DNA of 64,000 nt from Setophaga petechia (taxonomy: Eukaryota; Chordata; Aves; Passeriformes; Parulidae): NCBI GenBank assembly GCA_024362935.1, contig JANCRA010000003.1, forward strand, positions 6,376,001-6,440,000, read 5' to 3'. The position numbers and the translations under genes are program-made. How positions within the stretch are numbered: position 1 is the first letter of the stretch; each line of letters opens with the position of its first letter. Shown piece after piece: positions 36,401 through 48,888 of this stretch. The notes beneath the pieces are model-generated. The model searched no databases. It was not told the DNA's origin and was given only the letters and a program-made list of their open reading frames with translations.

Positions 36401-39400
36401 AATTAAAAAAAAAAAATCACTTCTATGTAGTACTCCGCTAAAAAAGAATTTATTCTGTACTCTCAGAAAACATGAAGGAAAACAATTTCATTTTTTCAAG
36501 GTGAAAACAAAGTACAAGAACTTATGTATTTTTATCTCACTTTTCCCCATTTTTGTTTAAGCAGTTCAAGGTGTTTTGGCAGGGATGCAAGTACCTTGGA
36601 TGATGCAGTGGTACCTACACGGACAGACGAGTGCTTACTGTGATCCATGGCTTATATCAGAAATAATGCTTCAGTCATTAGGGAACAAGGAGCAGTAAAG
36701 ATGACAAAATTAAGTACCTATTTGTTATCCATCATCAAACCACCATAAGAACCAGTGAATGGGACACACAGCACGTTTAAGACAACTCTGCACGATCAGT
36801 AAATCATATTAGCAGTACCTTAGCCATGGCTTAGTAAAGCATAAATGGAAGTAAATGTCTAAAATTCATAAATGGAGAGCAGTATGCATATACCTGTCCA
36901 AGAAACATGTCTGACAATTCAGGCTCTCTTTAAATGCTCCACTTCAATTGTCTCACATAGGAGCATTCTGTCATCCTAACATTAAAAAAATTGACAGAAT
37001 CCTTGGAAGAGGCAGCACTTAAAGTTGCTGTTGTAAGTGATGCAGTATTATAAAGCATGAGCTGAATAGAACCCCAGAAAATAACATTTTGCATGAAAAA
37101 GGCTTCCCACCATGCTAAAGAAAAATAGCCCATTAGAATGCTATACAGCAGCCACTGTAAAAAGGATGTCTTTCTTAATACCACAATATGATAAATTATC
37201 TTAAGTAGCACATTAATGTCAGAAATTGAGTATAATCTAACTTCTTTCCAGTGACAATATTAAATGGCTTTCAGACGTCTTTCCTACTATTCTGACATTA
37301 AATTTAATAACACCCAGAGAGACCACAAAAATGATTCAGTTACAAGAATCATAGTGCACTGGATCATTGCCTTTTAAGTAGGATTCAACTAAATGGTTTG
37401 GACTCTGATGCTTTTGGCACATTCAAGAGAAAGGTATGAATTTTGCTACGTAACATTTATCAGCCAGTGTGCAAAATTCCTTTCAGTATCCAGTTTGAAT
37501 TGATAGTGGGATCTTCCTTTGTGCAGGAGCTTGATGACTGTTGATTATATGAAACACAGGTCCAAGGCAGACCTGCTGTTCTAAATTGTTGCTTTTTTTT
37601 CAACTTTTCCCTGCTTGGTATTCCTGTGTGCTGACAGCCCCAGCAAGCACCTGTGAGAGTGTATAACATTTTTCAATCCTACTAAAGAAAATTAAGCAAA
37701 AGGCTTAATTAAAGATTTGTATCACAGGACAAGTCCACACACTGCTGCTGAAATTATTAAATTATTATAAGCAGAAAAAATTGGTATTTCTGAAATGTAA
37801 AAGAAATTAATAAGACATTTATTTTCCACCTTCCAGAAGACTACTTGAAACAGTGAGAAATTATAAATACAAATTGCAAAAGATATTTAAGGGTTCTCTG
37901 CTGCAGTAAGTCTCTAATAACAAATGTATTCAACCATAAAAGCTGTATAGCAATTTCACCACAGAAGAACTGGATGATAAGCATGGAGATGATGATATGA
38001 AATAAGAATAAATTTAGATCTTGGGCTCAAATAATCAATAACTGAGTGCAAGTGCAGGAACTGGCCATCACAATCTCTCCACATCCCTGCCTCGCTCAGC
38101 AGGGCTCACAATGCACAGTAACTGCACTTGCTGCAGCCATGAGGCTTATGAAAAGCAAGAGCTCAAGCCTCTTCCTTTCCCCAGATGTGTGCTCAAATGC
38201 TCAAGACAAGATCTCACAACCCTTGGCAGGACCTGTTCAGTTCTTGACACCACAGCAGAACACAAGACAGTCCAGATGCTGCTTTCAATCAATTCCTTAT
38301 ATTCAAGTGTCCCACCACCCAGTTCAGAGTAACTTTTATTTCTCTGTTGGCCCCAAAAATTATATCACATTTTCCACTTTGTTTCTGCGTCTCTTAAAAT
38401 GTATTGAACCAACCCTGAGTATCACTGAATGGAAAAAATGTTAAGAATTACCATTGCAGAGACAATACAGAAAGCCAGTGATATTTGCCATTGTAAATGC
38501 TTCAACATGTATTTTACTCTAAGCTTTCAGTGTATTTATGAGAAATGGGACTGCACAGAATGTGTCAGCACAAACAATAATTAGTCACTGTAGTATTCAG
38601 GCACTACTCATGTAGAATAAATAGTATTTTGGCACAGTTGGTTTATCATTCATCTCATTTTTTTTCATAAAGGGAGGCACATTCGTCTCATTGAAACATC
38701 CTGGACACTGCAAGGGTTTCCAGTTTGTTACTTGTGTTTTTCATTCTCACATAACAAATTCTCCTTAGAGGTGAGGGAGGAAAAGGCTGCCCCACCAGCT
38801 GTTTAACCCACTGTAACCACACAGTGATAGTGAGGGACACTGCTGACATGGGAATGACCACCCAAACCACAACAGAGTATCAACCACAGCCACAGATGCA
38901 GGGCTAGGAAAAAGTGACTCCAGAATTCATCACTGACTCTGTTCCATATGGGTATCTGATATGCATTATTGGACAGGCTGCAAGAAGAAGATGAGGAAAA
39001 TGATAATCAGGAGGAATGTAAAGTAAAAAGCTGTTAGAAGAGGGACTGATGTTAACAGAGGACCACAGCACAACTGCCAGTGTTTACTGACTGTCCTCTC
39101 CATTGCTGTGATACTTGAAGCAGTGAGGAAGAAAAATAGTTGCTTTATTCCTGTAACCCTCATCATGAGACACCAGCTGAGTTAATCTTGATCAGCAGAA
39201 GCCAATGAGTAGGAAATAATGGAGAGTGCTAATGCATAGTGAGCTAAATACCACCAAAAAACTGTTTGACATTGCTCAGAAAAGGAGAAACTATGAATTT
39301 TTAGTACTAAAGAACACCTACAGAGGAGTGACACTTCTCCTTGGATCACAAGTTCTAAGAATTCAGACACATGAAATTTCATCTGTGCTGACTGATAATT

Positions 39401-39729
39401 TTTTTTAAAATCTGTATTGCTGGAGGGGTTTTTTTTAAGGCAAACACTGATATTTATAAAGTTGCAAAAGAGGAATGGGTTAAGAGACATTTAGCAGGTA
39501 CTGCACTACACTGTATTTCAGAGATGGCTGAAACATAGTGGGTTTTGAGGAGCATTAAAACTGGAAACTAGCCTACCCCATCACCATTTGGATGCTCTAA
39601 ATCTCAACTCAAGAACTAAAGGGCTGATTCAATTAACAGAGAGCTCTTATCCTCTCCAGCAAAGCACATGATTCTTCCAAATTCTGGTCAGTAAGTACTT
39701 GGTGAGAAGGACACAGCTGGAACCCTCAC

Positions 39730-39839
39730 AGACTCACAGAATATGCTGAGTTGGAAGGGACCCACAAGGATCACTGAGTCCAACTCCTGGCCCTGCAGGG
39801 GACCATACCCAAGAATCACAACAAACAGAATCTCCAACA
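39730..39839 (-). mobile_element. CR1 LINE 3'-end fragment (left arm of inverted pair)
   Basis: CACAGAATATGCTGAGTTGG, then AAGGGACCCACAAGGATCAC and TGAGTCCAACTCCTGGCCC: a clear avian CR1 3' end in reverse orientation. It is followed by the oppositely oriented copy. Confidence 0.88.
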
Positions 39840-39892
39840 CTCTATGATCCTTGTAGGTTCCTTCCAAGTCAGCATATTCTGTGATTCTGTGT
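39840..39892 (+). mobile_element. CR1 LINE 3'-end fragment (right arm of inverted pair)
   Basis: CTCTATGATCCTTGTAGGTT, CCTTCCAAGTCAGCATATTC, ending in TGTGATTCTGTG. This is the same CR1 terminus in plus orientation. Over about 44 nt it is complementary to 39735-39778 with only a few mismatches. Confidence 0.85.
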
Positions 39893-41376
39893 TTTTCATG
39901 TTTTCAGCCAAGAGCTAAACAACAGACATTTTGAGGGTCAACAGACAGACACATCCTGTGCTGGAGGAGAAGCTCCCACAGCTGAGCTGATCAGGCTCCT
40001 GCCATATCCTTGGAATTCTGGTGGAGCTTTTCCCTTGGAAAGTTCTCTGCTCTACTGACTAATGAAAACAGTAGGCAGGGCACATGACCCAAGGCATATC
40101 ATCCCCTGTCCTCTGGAATCCTGCACTTGATCACAGACTTTGTTAATCTGTTTGAAGGCACCAGATAAACCAGTGCTTTCCATGAGGTACAAGTCATGCT
40201 GGGAAGTTCCCCCAGCTGCCCTCAAAGCACAGGAAAAAGGCTGTGGTCTCTTGGCTTCACACAGCTGCAGGCACACAAGTGCAGGGACAGTTTTATTGAG
40301 CTGTAGGCACAAGGAAATACAATCATGCTTGAAAGGTCTTCCTAAGGCAAAGTGCCTCAAGAAATGCCAATGCTCCCTGTTACTCCTGGTGCCAAGTACT
40401 GAGTCACACAGAAAAAAAAAAAAAACAGGGAAAAAAAATGGGCTTTGATAAAACTCATACATAAAAAGGACATTCCTTTGCAAACTCTCCTCTACCTGGG
40501 CATGTCTAAATTACTATGCCAGGTTCACTGTATTCCATCATTACATTCTCTTTTCTAAGACACTGGAAAAGCAGGAGAAAAAAACCCAATCCATTTTACC
40601 CTGTGACTTTTCACCTTCTTAAAATAGCCTAAATTTCTCCTTTATTTTCCATTAAGCACAAACTCAGTTAGGAAATACAGAGTATTCTCTGTGAGCAAGT
40701 GTCAGCTCCAGGTATTTAAGCTGACAAACTCTTCATGTTAATGCAGATTTCTATAGCTACTCTAGGTGCATATTTTTGCTCTCCTGTGCACACTACATAC
40801 TTCAATTCTATCTTCAAACACTAATCTCTTGTACCCTATGTAAATAAGTATTCAGACTCTGTTGTGTGGGTGATTAAACAGCTATAAATACGAATAAAGC
40901 TCCAAGTAATTGGGTTGTATTTTAATTAATTTTAGATAAACTTAGCCCAAATTTTTCATTTCAAAGGTGCTGCATTTCCTAAGTTGGTGAGACTGCTACT
41001 TCATTTCCATACACTTACAATGACATGTGAAGCAGAGGAAAGCAAAGCCCCCTCAGCATATCTCCTTAACCTCAGCAGAGAGACAGCACCAGTGCCAGAG
41101 TCCTGCTGGCAGCACAGAGACTTCTTCCACAGCTGGAGCCTGTGTGGGCACTGGGTTTGGACCACTGGGTTTGGATGTCAAGGGAAATTTTGTCTCTTAC
41201 TCTTTGCAAAGTCCACAGGAGGCAACAGCACTCAGGCACATTCAAGTGGATGTGGCTCTCTCTCTATCCCCAGACCCTTTTCTTGAGTTGATCCAGCTCT
41301 GTTCCAGACCAAAAGCCTCTAGCCCAGTTAAAATTTGTCTAGAAAAATATTTTAAAATATTAAAATCCAAAGTTAC

Positions 41377-41560
41377 CTTTCCAATGCCAGGGTTGTCCTT
41401 GATTTTGGACACAGCTCTCAGAAGGCAAGGTGGTGCTGGGGGAGGACAGAGCTGCAGGATGCCACTAAAGTTAGTAGCATAAATAGAGAAGTCGTGTGTG
41501 TGTGGCAGGGGTGGATGATATTTCTTTCTCTTCGAAGACAGGTTGAGCTTCTGTGCTGCT
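41377..41560 (-). CDS. KIF26A: KIF26A coding exon 2 of window (linker leading into motor domain)
   Basis: A 184-nt exon encoding [19 protein letters not shown], then [20 protein letters not shown] and [16 protein letters not shown]. This basic and proline-rich block is a hallmark of the KIF26 family immediately N-terminal to the motor. The acceptor is TTTTATACAG at 41562-41561 and the donor GGAAAG|GTAACT at 41376-41375. One base completes the split Arg codon, then 61 full codons follow, ending in phase 0. The basic cluster SKRKK is a possible microtubule- or acidic-partner contact (inference). The exon is isolated, with 18.5 kb of intron upstream and 11.9 kb downstream. Confidence 0.93.
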
Positions 41561-44500
41561 CTGTATAAAAGTAATAGCAAGAAAGGACAATGTTACTTAG
41601 GTGTTAACACAAAACTGAACCAGACAAACAGATGCTCATTGTCATCAGTGCCTGAACAAATCAAGTCATTGCATTCTAATCTGATTTCAGAAGGACAAGC
41701 CATCAGGACACTAATAAAGGAAATATGGGTAGAAAAATTACTGGCAAAATATTCAGTTAATTTCTCCACCAACAAAATGTCAATTATAATCTAACTTGTC
41801 TTTCTTTCCCCCAACAGCCTGACATCTGAATCCTAAAAAAACTAACATCTCACTGATGTAATAAAAAACTGAAAAAATCCCCTTGTCACTGGCAGAACCA
41901 GATGGACTTTGCTGGTGATAACATTATGAGAGTGGTTCTTTGTACTCTACAAGTTACTCAAGGCAGAGGATAGCCCTCCAAGTCAGCCAAGCTCAAGATC
42001 CTCTCCTGTTGGCTGCACAGAAAATCCTTGGATAACAGGAAATTTCATTCAAGACAGATTGGTTTTGCCTCCCCAATTCCATTCTTTTGCATTAAAATGG
42101 AAAGCTATTAAAAAGACACGCTTTAATGTGCTGAATGATAATGATCCTGCTTTTGAAATGTAGAATTTCAAAACATAAAAGATGAAGAAGGAGCAAAAAT
42201 TAGAACATACAATTAAAAATGTAACATTCTTCCTTGTGATTAAAAATAGGAACATATTCTGTTTTTTCTGCTATTCCCCATCAGCAGCACCAAACAATAC
42301 AGCAAGAAACCAAAACAGAAACTCTTCCCTACATCAAAACCCCCATGAGAAAATAAAATTCACCCTGCAAAGTGATTATTTTAAGCAGAATAAAATATAT
42401 ATGTTGGCAAGCACATGCTGGGCAGCTGGGCATGGCAATGAGGGTGAAACCTGAGTTCTGTCAAAGTCCAGGAGAGCTTTACCACCTGAAAAGGACACTT
42501 GTGATCTGACCCTGAGACTGTCAGTAGACAGTCCCTCCACAGATAAATATCATAAAAGCATCCAAATTGTCACCTTCTAGCATTACTCTGAATGACTGTA
42601 TGGGCAGAAAAAGCACAGGGTGTCCCACTGCCAGCATCTGGGGACCAGCTGAGACCACACTGCTGATGCCAGCAGGTCTTTTGGGGACAAACCACTATTC
42701 TGCTCCATACTTGCAATGTAAGGGCTTGTCACTTTGAACAAATTAGTAAGTATCTTTATAAAATGACTACTTTATATTTTCATCATGTCTTTCAGCCCAA
42801 GATCAAGTACTTTTCAGTGAGATCAAACTGGCACTAGCATCTGTCAAGTACTCCAAGCACAGACCCATGGAGAAATCAAGGCAGTGTTTTGCTGACATAA
42901 TGAATTAAGGGTAAATCTAGAACCCCAACCTTGCCATGCATCTTGTCATCACTGTCAGCCTCAGGCTTAGTCAGCTTAGTAAGCTGATCAGAGAGGGAAA
43001 CTGCTTCTTTGTTTATATTCATTGTAGGTGAGAAATTAACCCCAAGATTAAATGGAAAAAATTAATACCAAGAGCAGAAGGGCTGCACAGTTTCTTCCAG
43101 ATGCACTATTGGCTTCAAGTGAGCAACAGCACAAAAAACTGGCTGTGTCTGAGGAGCAAAACTGGACACTTGACTTAAAATTAGCTAGTTAGTACAACAG
43201 CAGGACTTTCAATACAGATCTCCAAAATTCCCAGTCTTTTTCTCTATATTCCAAAACTTGTGTGTGTCTTAAACTCCTGAATCTTTTTATTTCAACTTCT
43301 ACAGATGCAGACCCCCTACATGCTTCCTTCTCTCTCTATAAACACTACAGTGTTTAGAAAAAGACAAAGATTTGTGTGATGAAAAAATGAGCCTCTAGTT
43401 CCAAACTCAGAGGGAGCCCAAAGCCACTGTCTTTTGAGGAACAAGTTGGACTTTTGCCTTTGAGGAAAGAAGCAGATTTTGACTCCTACTGCATCCTGAA
43501 ACCAGCAGGAACTGCATCCCACAGTGAAGCAAAATACTACAAGCATGGGTTTATACAGAACCTCAAGAGTTTGGTGGCAATGAGAACTGATTTAACTGCC
43601 TAGATCTCAAATCCCCTTGCTAATACTTCATTCAGTAGGAAAACATATGCTGAAATAGGACACCAGGAACACAGTTGCACAGCTTCACTGTGGTTGCAGC
43701 TGCACATTAAAGCTGTAATGCCTCCTAAATTATATGCAGCTTTACTGTGCAGAAAAGAGTCTCTACCTGTTGGCACTGTCATTGTGGAACTCAAGACAGT
43801 CATTAGCATCTATCTCCAAGTACCAATTAACAATCCTGCTTATTATTTAATTGTCTTGTTGATTAATATGAAAGATAATGTTTATTTTCTTGTTTACATG
43901 CTATGATCCCTTGTTGAAATTATAAAAACTCCTCAAGAGAATGTCTTCAAAGTGCAATCAAGATATACATTAAATCCTGATGAAATAATTACTCCTGCAA
44001 CAGATCTGGCTGAAGGAGCTCCTCTGGGAAACATACATGAAAGAGAATGAGATACAAAGGACAAATTTACTCAGGAATTGTGTGTTCAAGCAGCTAACTG
44101 CTGTTAAGCACTATACTCAATGAGTAACTGCACCCAAAAAGGCCAAGCTAAGCAATGCATATAAAAAATGAACAGAAAATGCCACTTTTTAGAAGTATAG
44201 CATTTCTCAAAATACCTCAGTAGCACATTTGTGAGACATTTTGATAAGCAGATCCAAGACACTGAATCTGTTACTAATTGCACTAACTTCTGCACCAAGA
44301 CAGAGTCACTTTCAAACTGGTTCACTTTGACAGTGTGTTCAACCTTCCTGCACCTGCACTGTTCAAAGGACAGTGGCATATGCTACCTAAAGCAATTAAC
44401 TGCTGTAGTGCTGATAAATCCTCTTCCTGTGAGTCTGGAGGGCGATGATTTTACTAAGAAATTTGGCAAAGGGACTGTTGATGTCCATGTGAGATAACAG

Positions 44501-47500
44501 GAAACTGAAAGCAGAGGAACTGGAGTAGCTGTTGTAGAAAATAATCAGTGCTTTGATGGGCAACCAGCCAACTGCACTAATAATGATGTGTGTGGTTCAC
44601 ACTTAAAAAGCATCTCTTGTCAGGTAACAGTGCACAAAGCTTAATTACAACCTCTCTGTGCTTGAATGCAAGAATGGCTTTGCCTGACATTAAAACAAGG
44701 TTATTTCTGGAGTTGGAACACCACAGACAACTTGCAAATGCAGTATCAAACAGCTTGCTGGGTTTTACTTTGTTTGTTGTTTTGGGGTTTTTTTCTAAAA
44801 GGGAAAGGGTAAGGATCTAATTGAAAGCATAGGGCAATTTAGGAAAACAAAACATCACTATCAAACTGTAGACTATGAATATGGATTCAAGTAATAGTCA
44901 TCCTCAGCTCCTATAAAAAGCACAGTCAGTTCTTTACAGAGAGCCAGTTGGGCAGCCCCCTTCACATGCTCTGCTTGGGCTCCTGGACAGGTCTGGGCAA
45001 AGAGCACAACAGAAACACTCATCAATCCCTACGTGCCTCTTGCAGAACAAACAATACACTTGGTGGCATGCCAGCCACCTACTCATTAGGCCAAAATATA
45101 GGCCAAGCTGGTCTGGACATGGGTCCAAATAAATCAAGCAAAATCTAACTTCAGAAACCACTTTACTTCAGTAAAATGCATGAGAGGATGCATTTACACG
45201 AAGCCAGCCCTGAGACACTCCAGAGTGCCAGACCTTCTGCAGTGTTTGTCCAACAACACATTTCTGAATTTACACTTAAGTTTTCAGTTGTGTCTTTTCT
45301 CCAGAATTCCTTTTCTCAGGGGGAATTTGTTCCATGGAGAGGTTGTAAAAGCTCTCCCAAACTGGGCCCTTTTTGCCTAGCACCAGAAAGAACTCAAGCT
45401 CCTACCAGACCACTTTCTGTAGGGAGCCTAGTTTGGTGCCATGTCCATTGCCTGACCTTCTTTTTCTCAAATTTAATCTTGCACTGGAGGCCCTCACACA
45501 CACTTTCAGCACCACAATGGGCTGCCTGACCTTGTTCAGTATCAACTTCTGTTTCCCCAGGGAAAATTAATGACCTTTAGGGAATTCTACACAAAACATT
45601 AGCATTACAGTAATTTGTTTCTTCGGGCATGTGCCAAACATTTGTCATAACTCTGTAAGAGTTTTGCACTTTCCACCTATCTTCTCTCTCCCCATTCAGC
45701 CTTCACAACCACTCTTCTACAAAACACTCTTACAAGGGAAACCAAACCCCACACTCTCATGCTTTTCCTCCAATTAAAGCAGGAGAGACATCCATGGATA
45801 TTGCTTTTGCCTCCAGCTGTGAGATCTACAGTCTGCATTTTGCTTAACTCTTTCCCTCTTTAATAGAAGATGTCTTTTAAGACACTCTGGAGAGTTCTTT
45901 CCTCATAGCTAGGCGTCATAGTAGAAAATAAAACTAATATATGGCACATGCAGGGGCACTCAAATATCAAATGACAAGGGACAGTCTCTAACCTGCTCTT
46001 TCCCCCACACGATTTACAGATTACTAGGTTTTCTGCCATGCATGGATGAGACCAGTGAGGAAAACCACAGCCAGATCAATTACATAATGCTCAGCACCTA
46101 GGGAACAAGGCTGTGCAACAAACAGTAGCTACAAAGCCTGCTCGTTGAAAGATCCATGCCATTTTTAATTTTAAATTCTGCCTATGTTGTTAGCATGACA
46201 TTTCAGATATTCTGATGTACAGCAAGCTGCTTCTAGCTTACACTCCCTGCACACATACTGCACATTATAGCTGTGAAAGTAAACAGCACAATTTAAATCC
46301 CTAAAGCACTCCTTCTGAGCATAATTTCGCCACTAAAAAAAAAAAAAGAAAATTAGATTTGAAACTTTCATAACTATGCCAAGTTATAAATTTTTTTCTT
46401 AAAACTTCGTGAATTTTATTAACCTTCAGAAGGAAGAGAGCTATGAAATACACTTTGGGACATACTACAAATCAGCCAATTGAGATAAAGGCAGAGGGCT
46501 TAATGGACACAGTGCATTTATGGACAAACTGCCACAAGTCAGAAATAGAACTGCAACTCCTTCTTCCCATTATTAAGCTCCACTGACAAGAATAATAAAA
46601 GAAAACTTCTGCACATTCATTTCAACATGATTCATTAAATATTACCAGTTTTAGTGTTCTTGGCCAGTCTTATCTTTCAGAGATCACTATCATTATTCAC
46701 ATTGTGAAAATGCTGAAGGGCTTCACTGAAAGGGTCAAGGCCAGACAAGTGTACAATCCAAGCCCTAAATATCCTAAACTGTGGACTTTACACAAGAGTA
46801 TGCTTACTCAAGACTTTTGGCTTGACCTTGACAGACATCATGGAAGTGATTTTTATCCTGATTCTGAGCCATCTCCTAAGTTTGGAAAATTATGGATGCA
46901 GGCTTACACTGAGAACCAGTCGGCTTTAAAGCAAAGCTTTCCCAAACTTTCCCAGTTCTCAGCTCAACAAGGCATAAATCCCCCCACATAACCCATATCC
47001 CAATCTTTTCCTGCTGCCAACCAGCTCCAAAGGAAGCAGTGAGAAAGTCACAGCCTGTCATCCTATCTGCAGTTCCAGTTATTGTTTCCTTATCACTCAT
47101 CAAAACAGGCAACAAATAGACGGATGTCCTACAATACATCCTCCAGCACCCCGTCCCAAGCCTTCCACAGCTCACAGGATAAACTTGGTTGGTATTATTA
47201 TTTGTATTATTGCTATTGTTGTTTGATTTGCAGTTAAAAAATTAGAAAGGTAGCACAATGAAAAAAAAATGCAGGTTTTTTTCTACCCAAAACCATAAGG
47301 AAAATTAAAAACCAACAAGGTATCTGTTTCCACTAGCAGCATTCACCTTGGAAAACATAATGAGATCTAAAAAACATGATTTTAAAGAGAAAACCAGGAA
47401 TGTCTAAATACATCATAACATGGACAGGCACCATCTGTATTTCTAGAGTAAATTTTGTCCAAGAAGCCACTTATAAAGGATATGATAAACTTTGAGGATA

Positions 47501-48219
47501 TGGTCTCTTGCTCCCCCAAGCTTACCAGGTTCCTGTGATGGTTGTCCAAGTTCTGAAGGACATAACACTTTCCCCACTTCGTACCATTACACAAGTTCTG
47601 CACCAAACCTTTGTTTCCTTAGCTGTCCCAGCAATGTTGCTGAGAAGCACTGCCAGGAAGAACAAACAATTAATATTCCTTATTTCTGTGTTTTGACTTC
47701 CTCAATAAATAATTAGTTCATCTGGATCACAATGCACAGCCTCAAACAATGGCATTTTTATAATGGCTGAGGGTAATAGAGTTTCAATAGAAACCCATTA
47801 TTCTGAAACATTCCAAAATGTCAAACCATATTTAATATTTTGAGGATGTTACCTCACCAACACTGTGAGAGCAAGTATCTGCAATTTGAGACAAAGTTCA
47901 TGCCTTGCCTCATGCACATAGCATAATCTTGCAATTCAGACTTCAATTTCAGCCTCTCACTTTGACCTTGTAATTTTCTCTTACTATCTCTTATTAAAAT
48001 CAGCAAGGCAGAAATAGAAATCAGCAGTGTTGACATATTAGGAACATCACTGTCTCACAGTTTTTTACTAGACAGTTTTTAACTACTCTTACTCTTAGAA
48101 AATTCACATCTCGTGTCTCTCATTCCTTATTTTTGCCCCCACCTCACCAGACAACCTGCAGAGGAGCTTATTTCCATCTCCTGCAGCAGCTGTTACCTGA
48201 ATGAAAACCACTACCACAC

Positions 48220-48340
48220 CACAGTCAGCCTTCTCTTTTCAAATTAGGAAGTCCCAATCCTTCCAACCTCTCCTCACAGGTCAGGTTTCCTTGATTCCTG
48301 ACCATCCTTGTTGCCTGTCCCCAACTCTATTCGCACTTCA
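48220..48340 (-). repeat. Possible degenerate CR1-like remnant
   Basis: The run AGCCTTCTCTTTTC, then CCAACCTCTCCTCACAGGTC, CTGACCATCCTTGTTGCC, resembles the internal CR1 stretch that reads CTCCAGGCTGAAC...CCTCTCCTCACAGG...GATCATCCTTGT. It is highly diverged. An LTR fragment carrying a similar sequence is an alternative. Confidence 0.4.
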
Positions 48341-48869
48341 TGAAGTATGGAAGAAAGGTTCTGTGCATCAGTGAGCAATAATCAAGGCTCACCTGAATTC
48401 AGGCACAGTGCAGAGCAAGCAAAGCCACTTTGGGATAAACTCAAAACAATCTCCAGAAGATGAGAAGCTAAAACAAACCTGCAAGGCATTCCTGACATCA
48501 GAAGAGCTCCCTCATGCTGTAGAGACCCAAGAGGTGCTCCCTCCACTCAGCTGTTTATTAACTTAACAGAAGCAGTCAATCTAGCCCATCTTCAAATGTT
48601 CAAGCAATTTGCATACAAGTATCCAAGAAGAAATTTTCACCACGCTTCTCTGTAATTTTTCCCCAAGTTTAAGGAACACCAAAGGGCAGATCTTCACAAG
48701 CACTGACAATTGCACTCCAATGATTTTTCCTGCTCTCCCAAACCAGTGGCTTCTGAGGTTGCTGCTACAAAATTGTCACTTCCATGTTCTCTTCAGCTTG
48801 TAGATTTAAGACATTTTTCTGGCCAAATAACATTGCTTCAGCAGCCAGAATCAGTGTTCAGGAACTGAC

Positions 48870-48888
48870 TTATATATATATATATATC
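48870..48888. repeat. (TA)n microsatellite
   Basis: Uninterrupted TA dinucleotides for about 18 nt, followed by an imperfect AATATAT extension. Located in the large KIF26A intron. Confidence 0.95.

Larger units (their letters stand above)
29482..41376 (-). other. KIF26A large intron between exons 2 and 3
   Basis: 11.9-kb intron, AT-rich. It holds CR1 3'-end fragments near 30.7 kb and 39.7-39.9 kb, a perfect 24-nt palindrome at 33400-33423, G-runs at 33266-33310 and A-runs near 34350 and 40415. No further exon is supported; the open frames here are short and lack homology. Confidence 0.85.

Noticed and set aside
46704..46991. 95-codon plus-strand frame in the large intron
   Set aside because: No recognisable similarity and opposite in strand to the host gene; length is within chance expectation.
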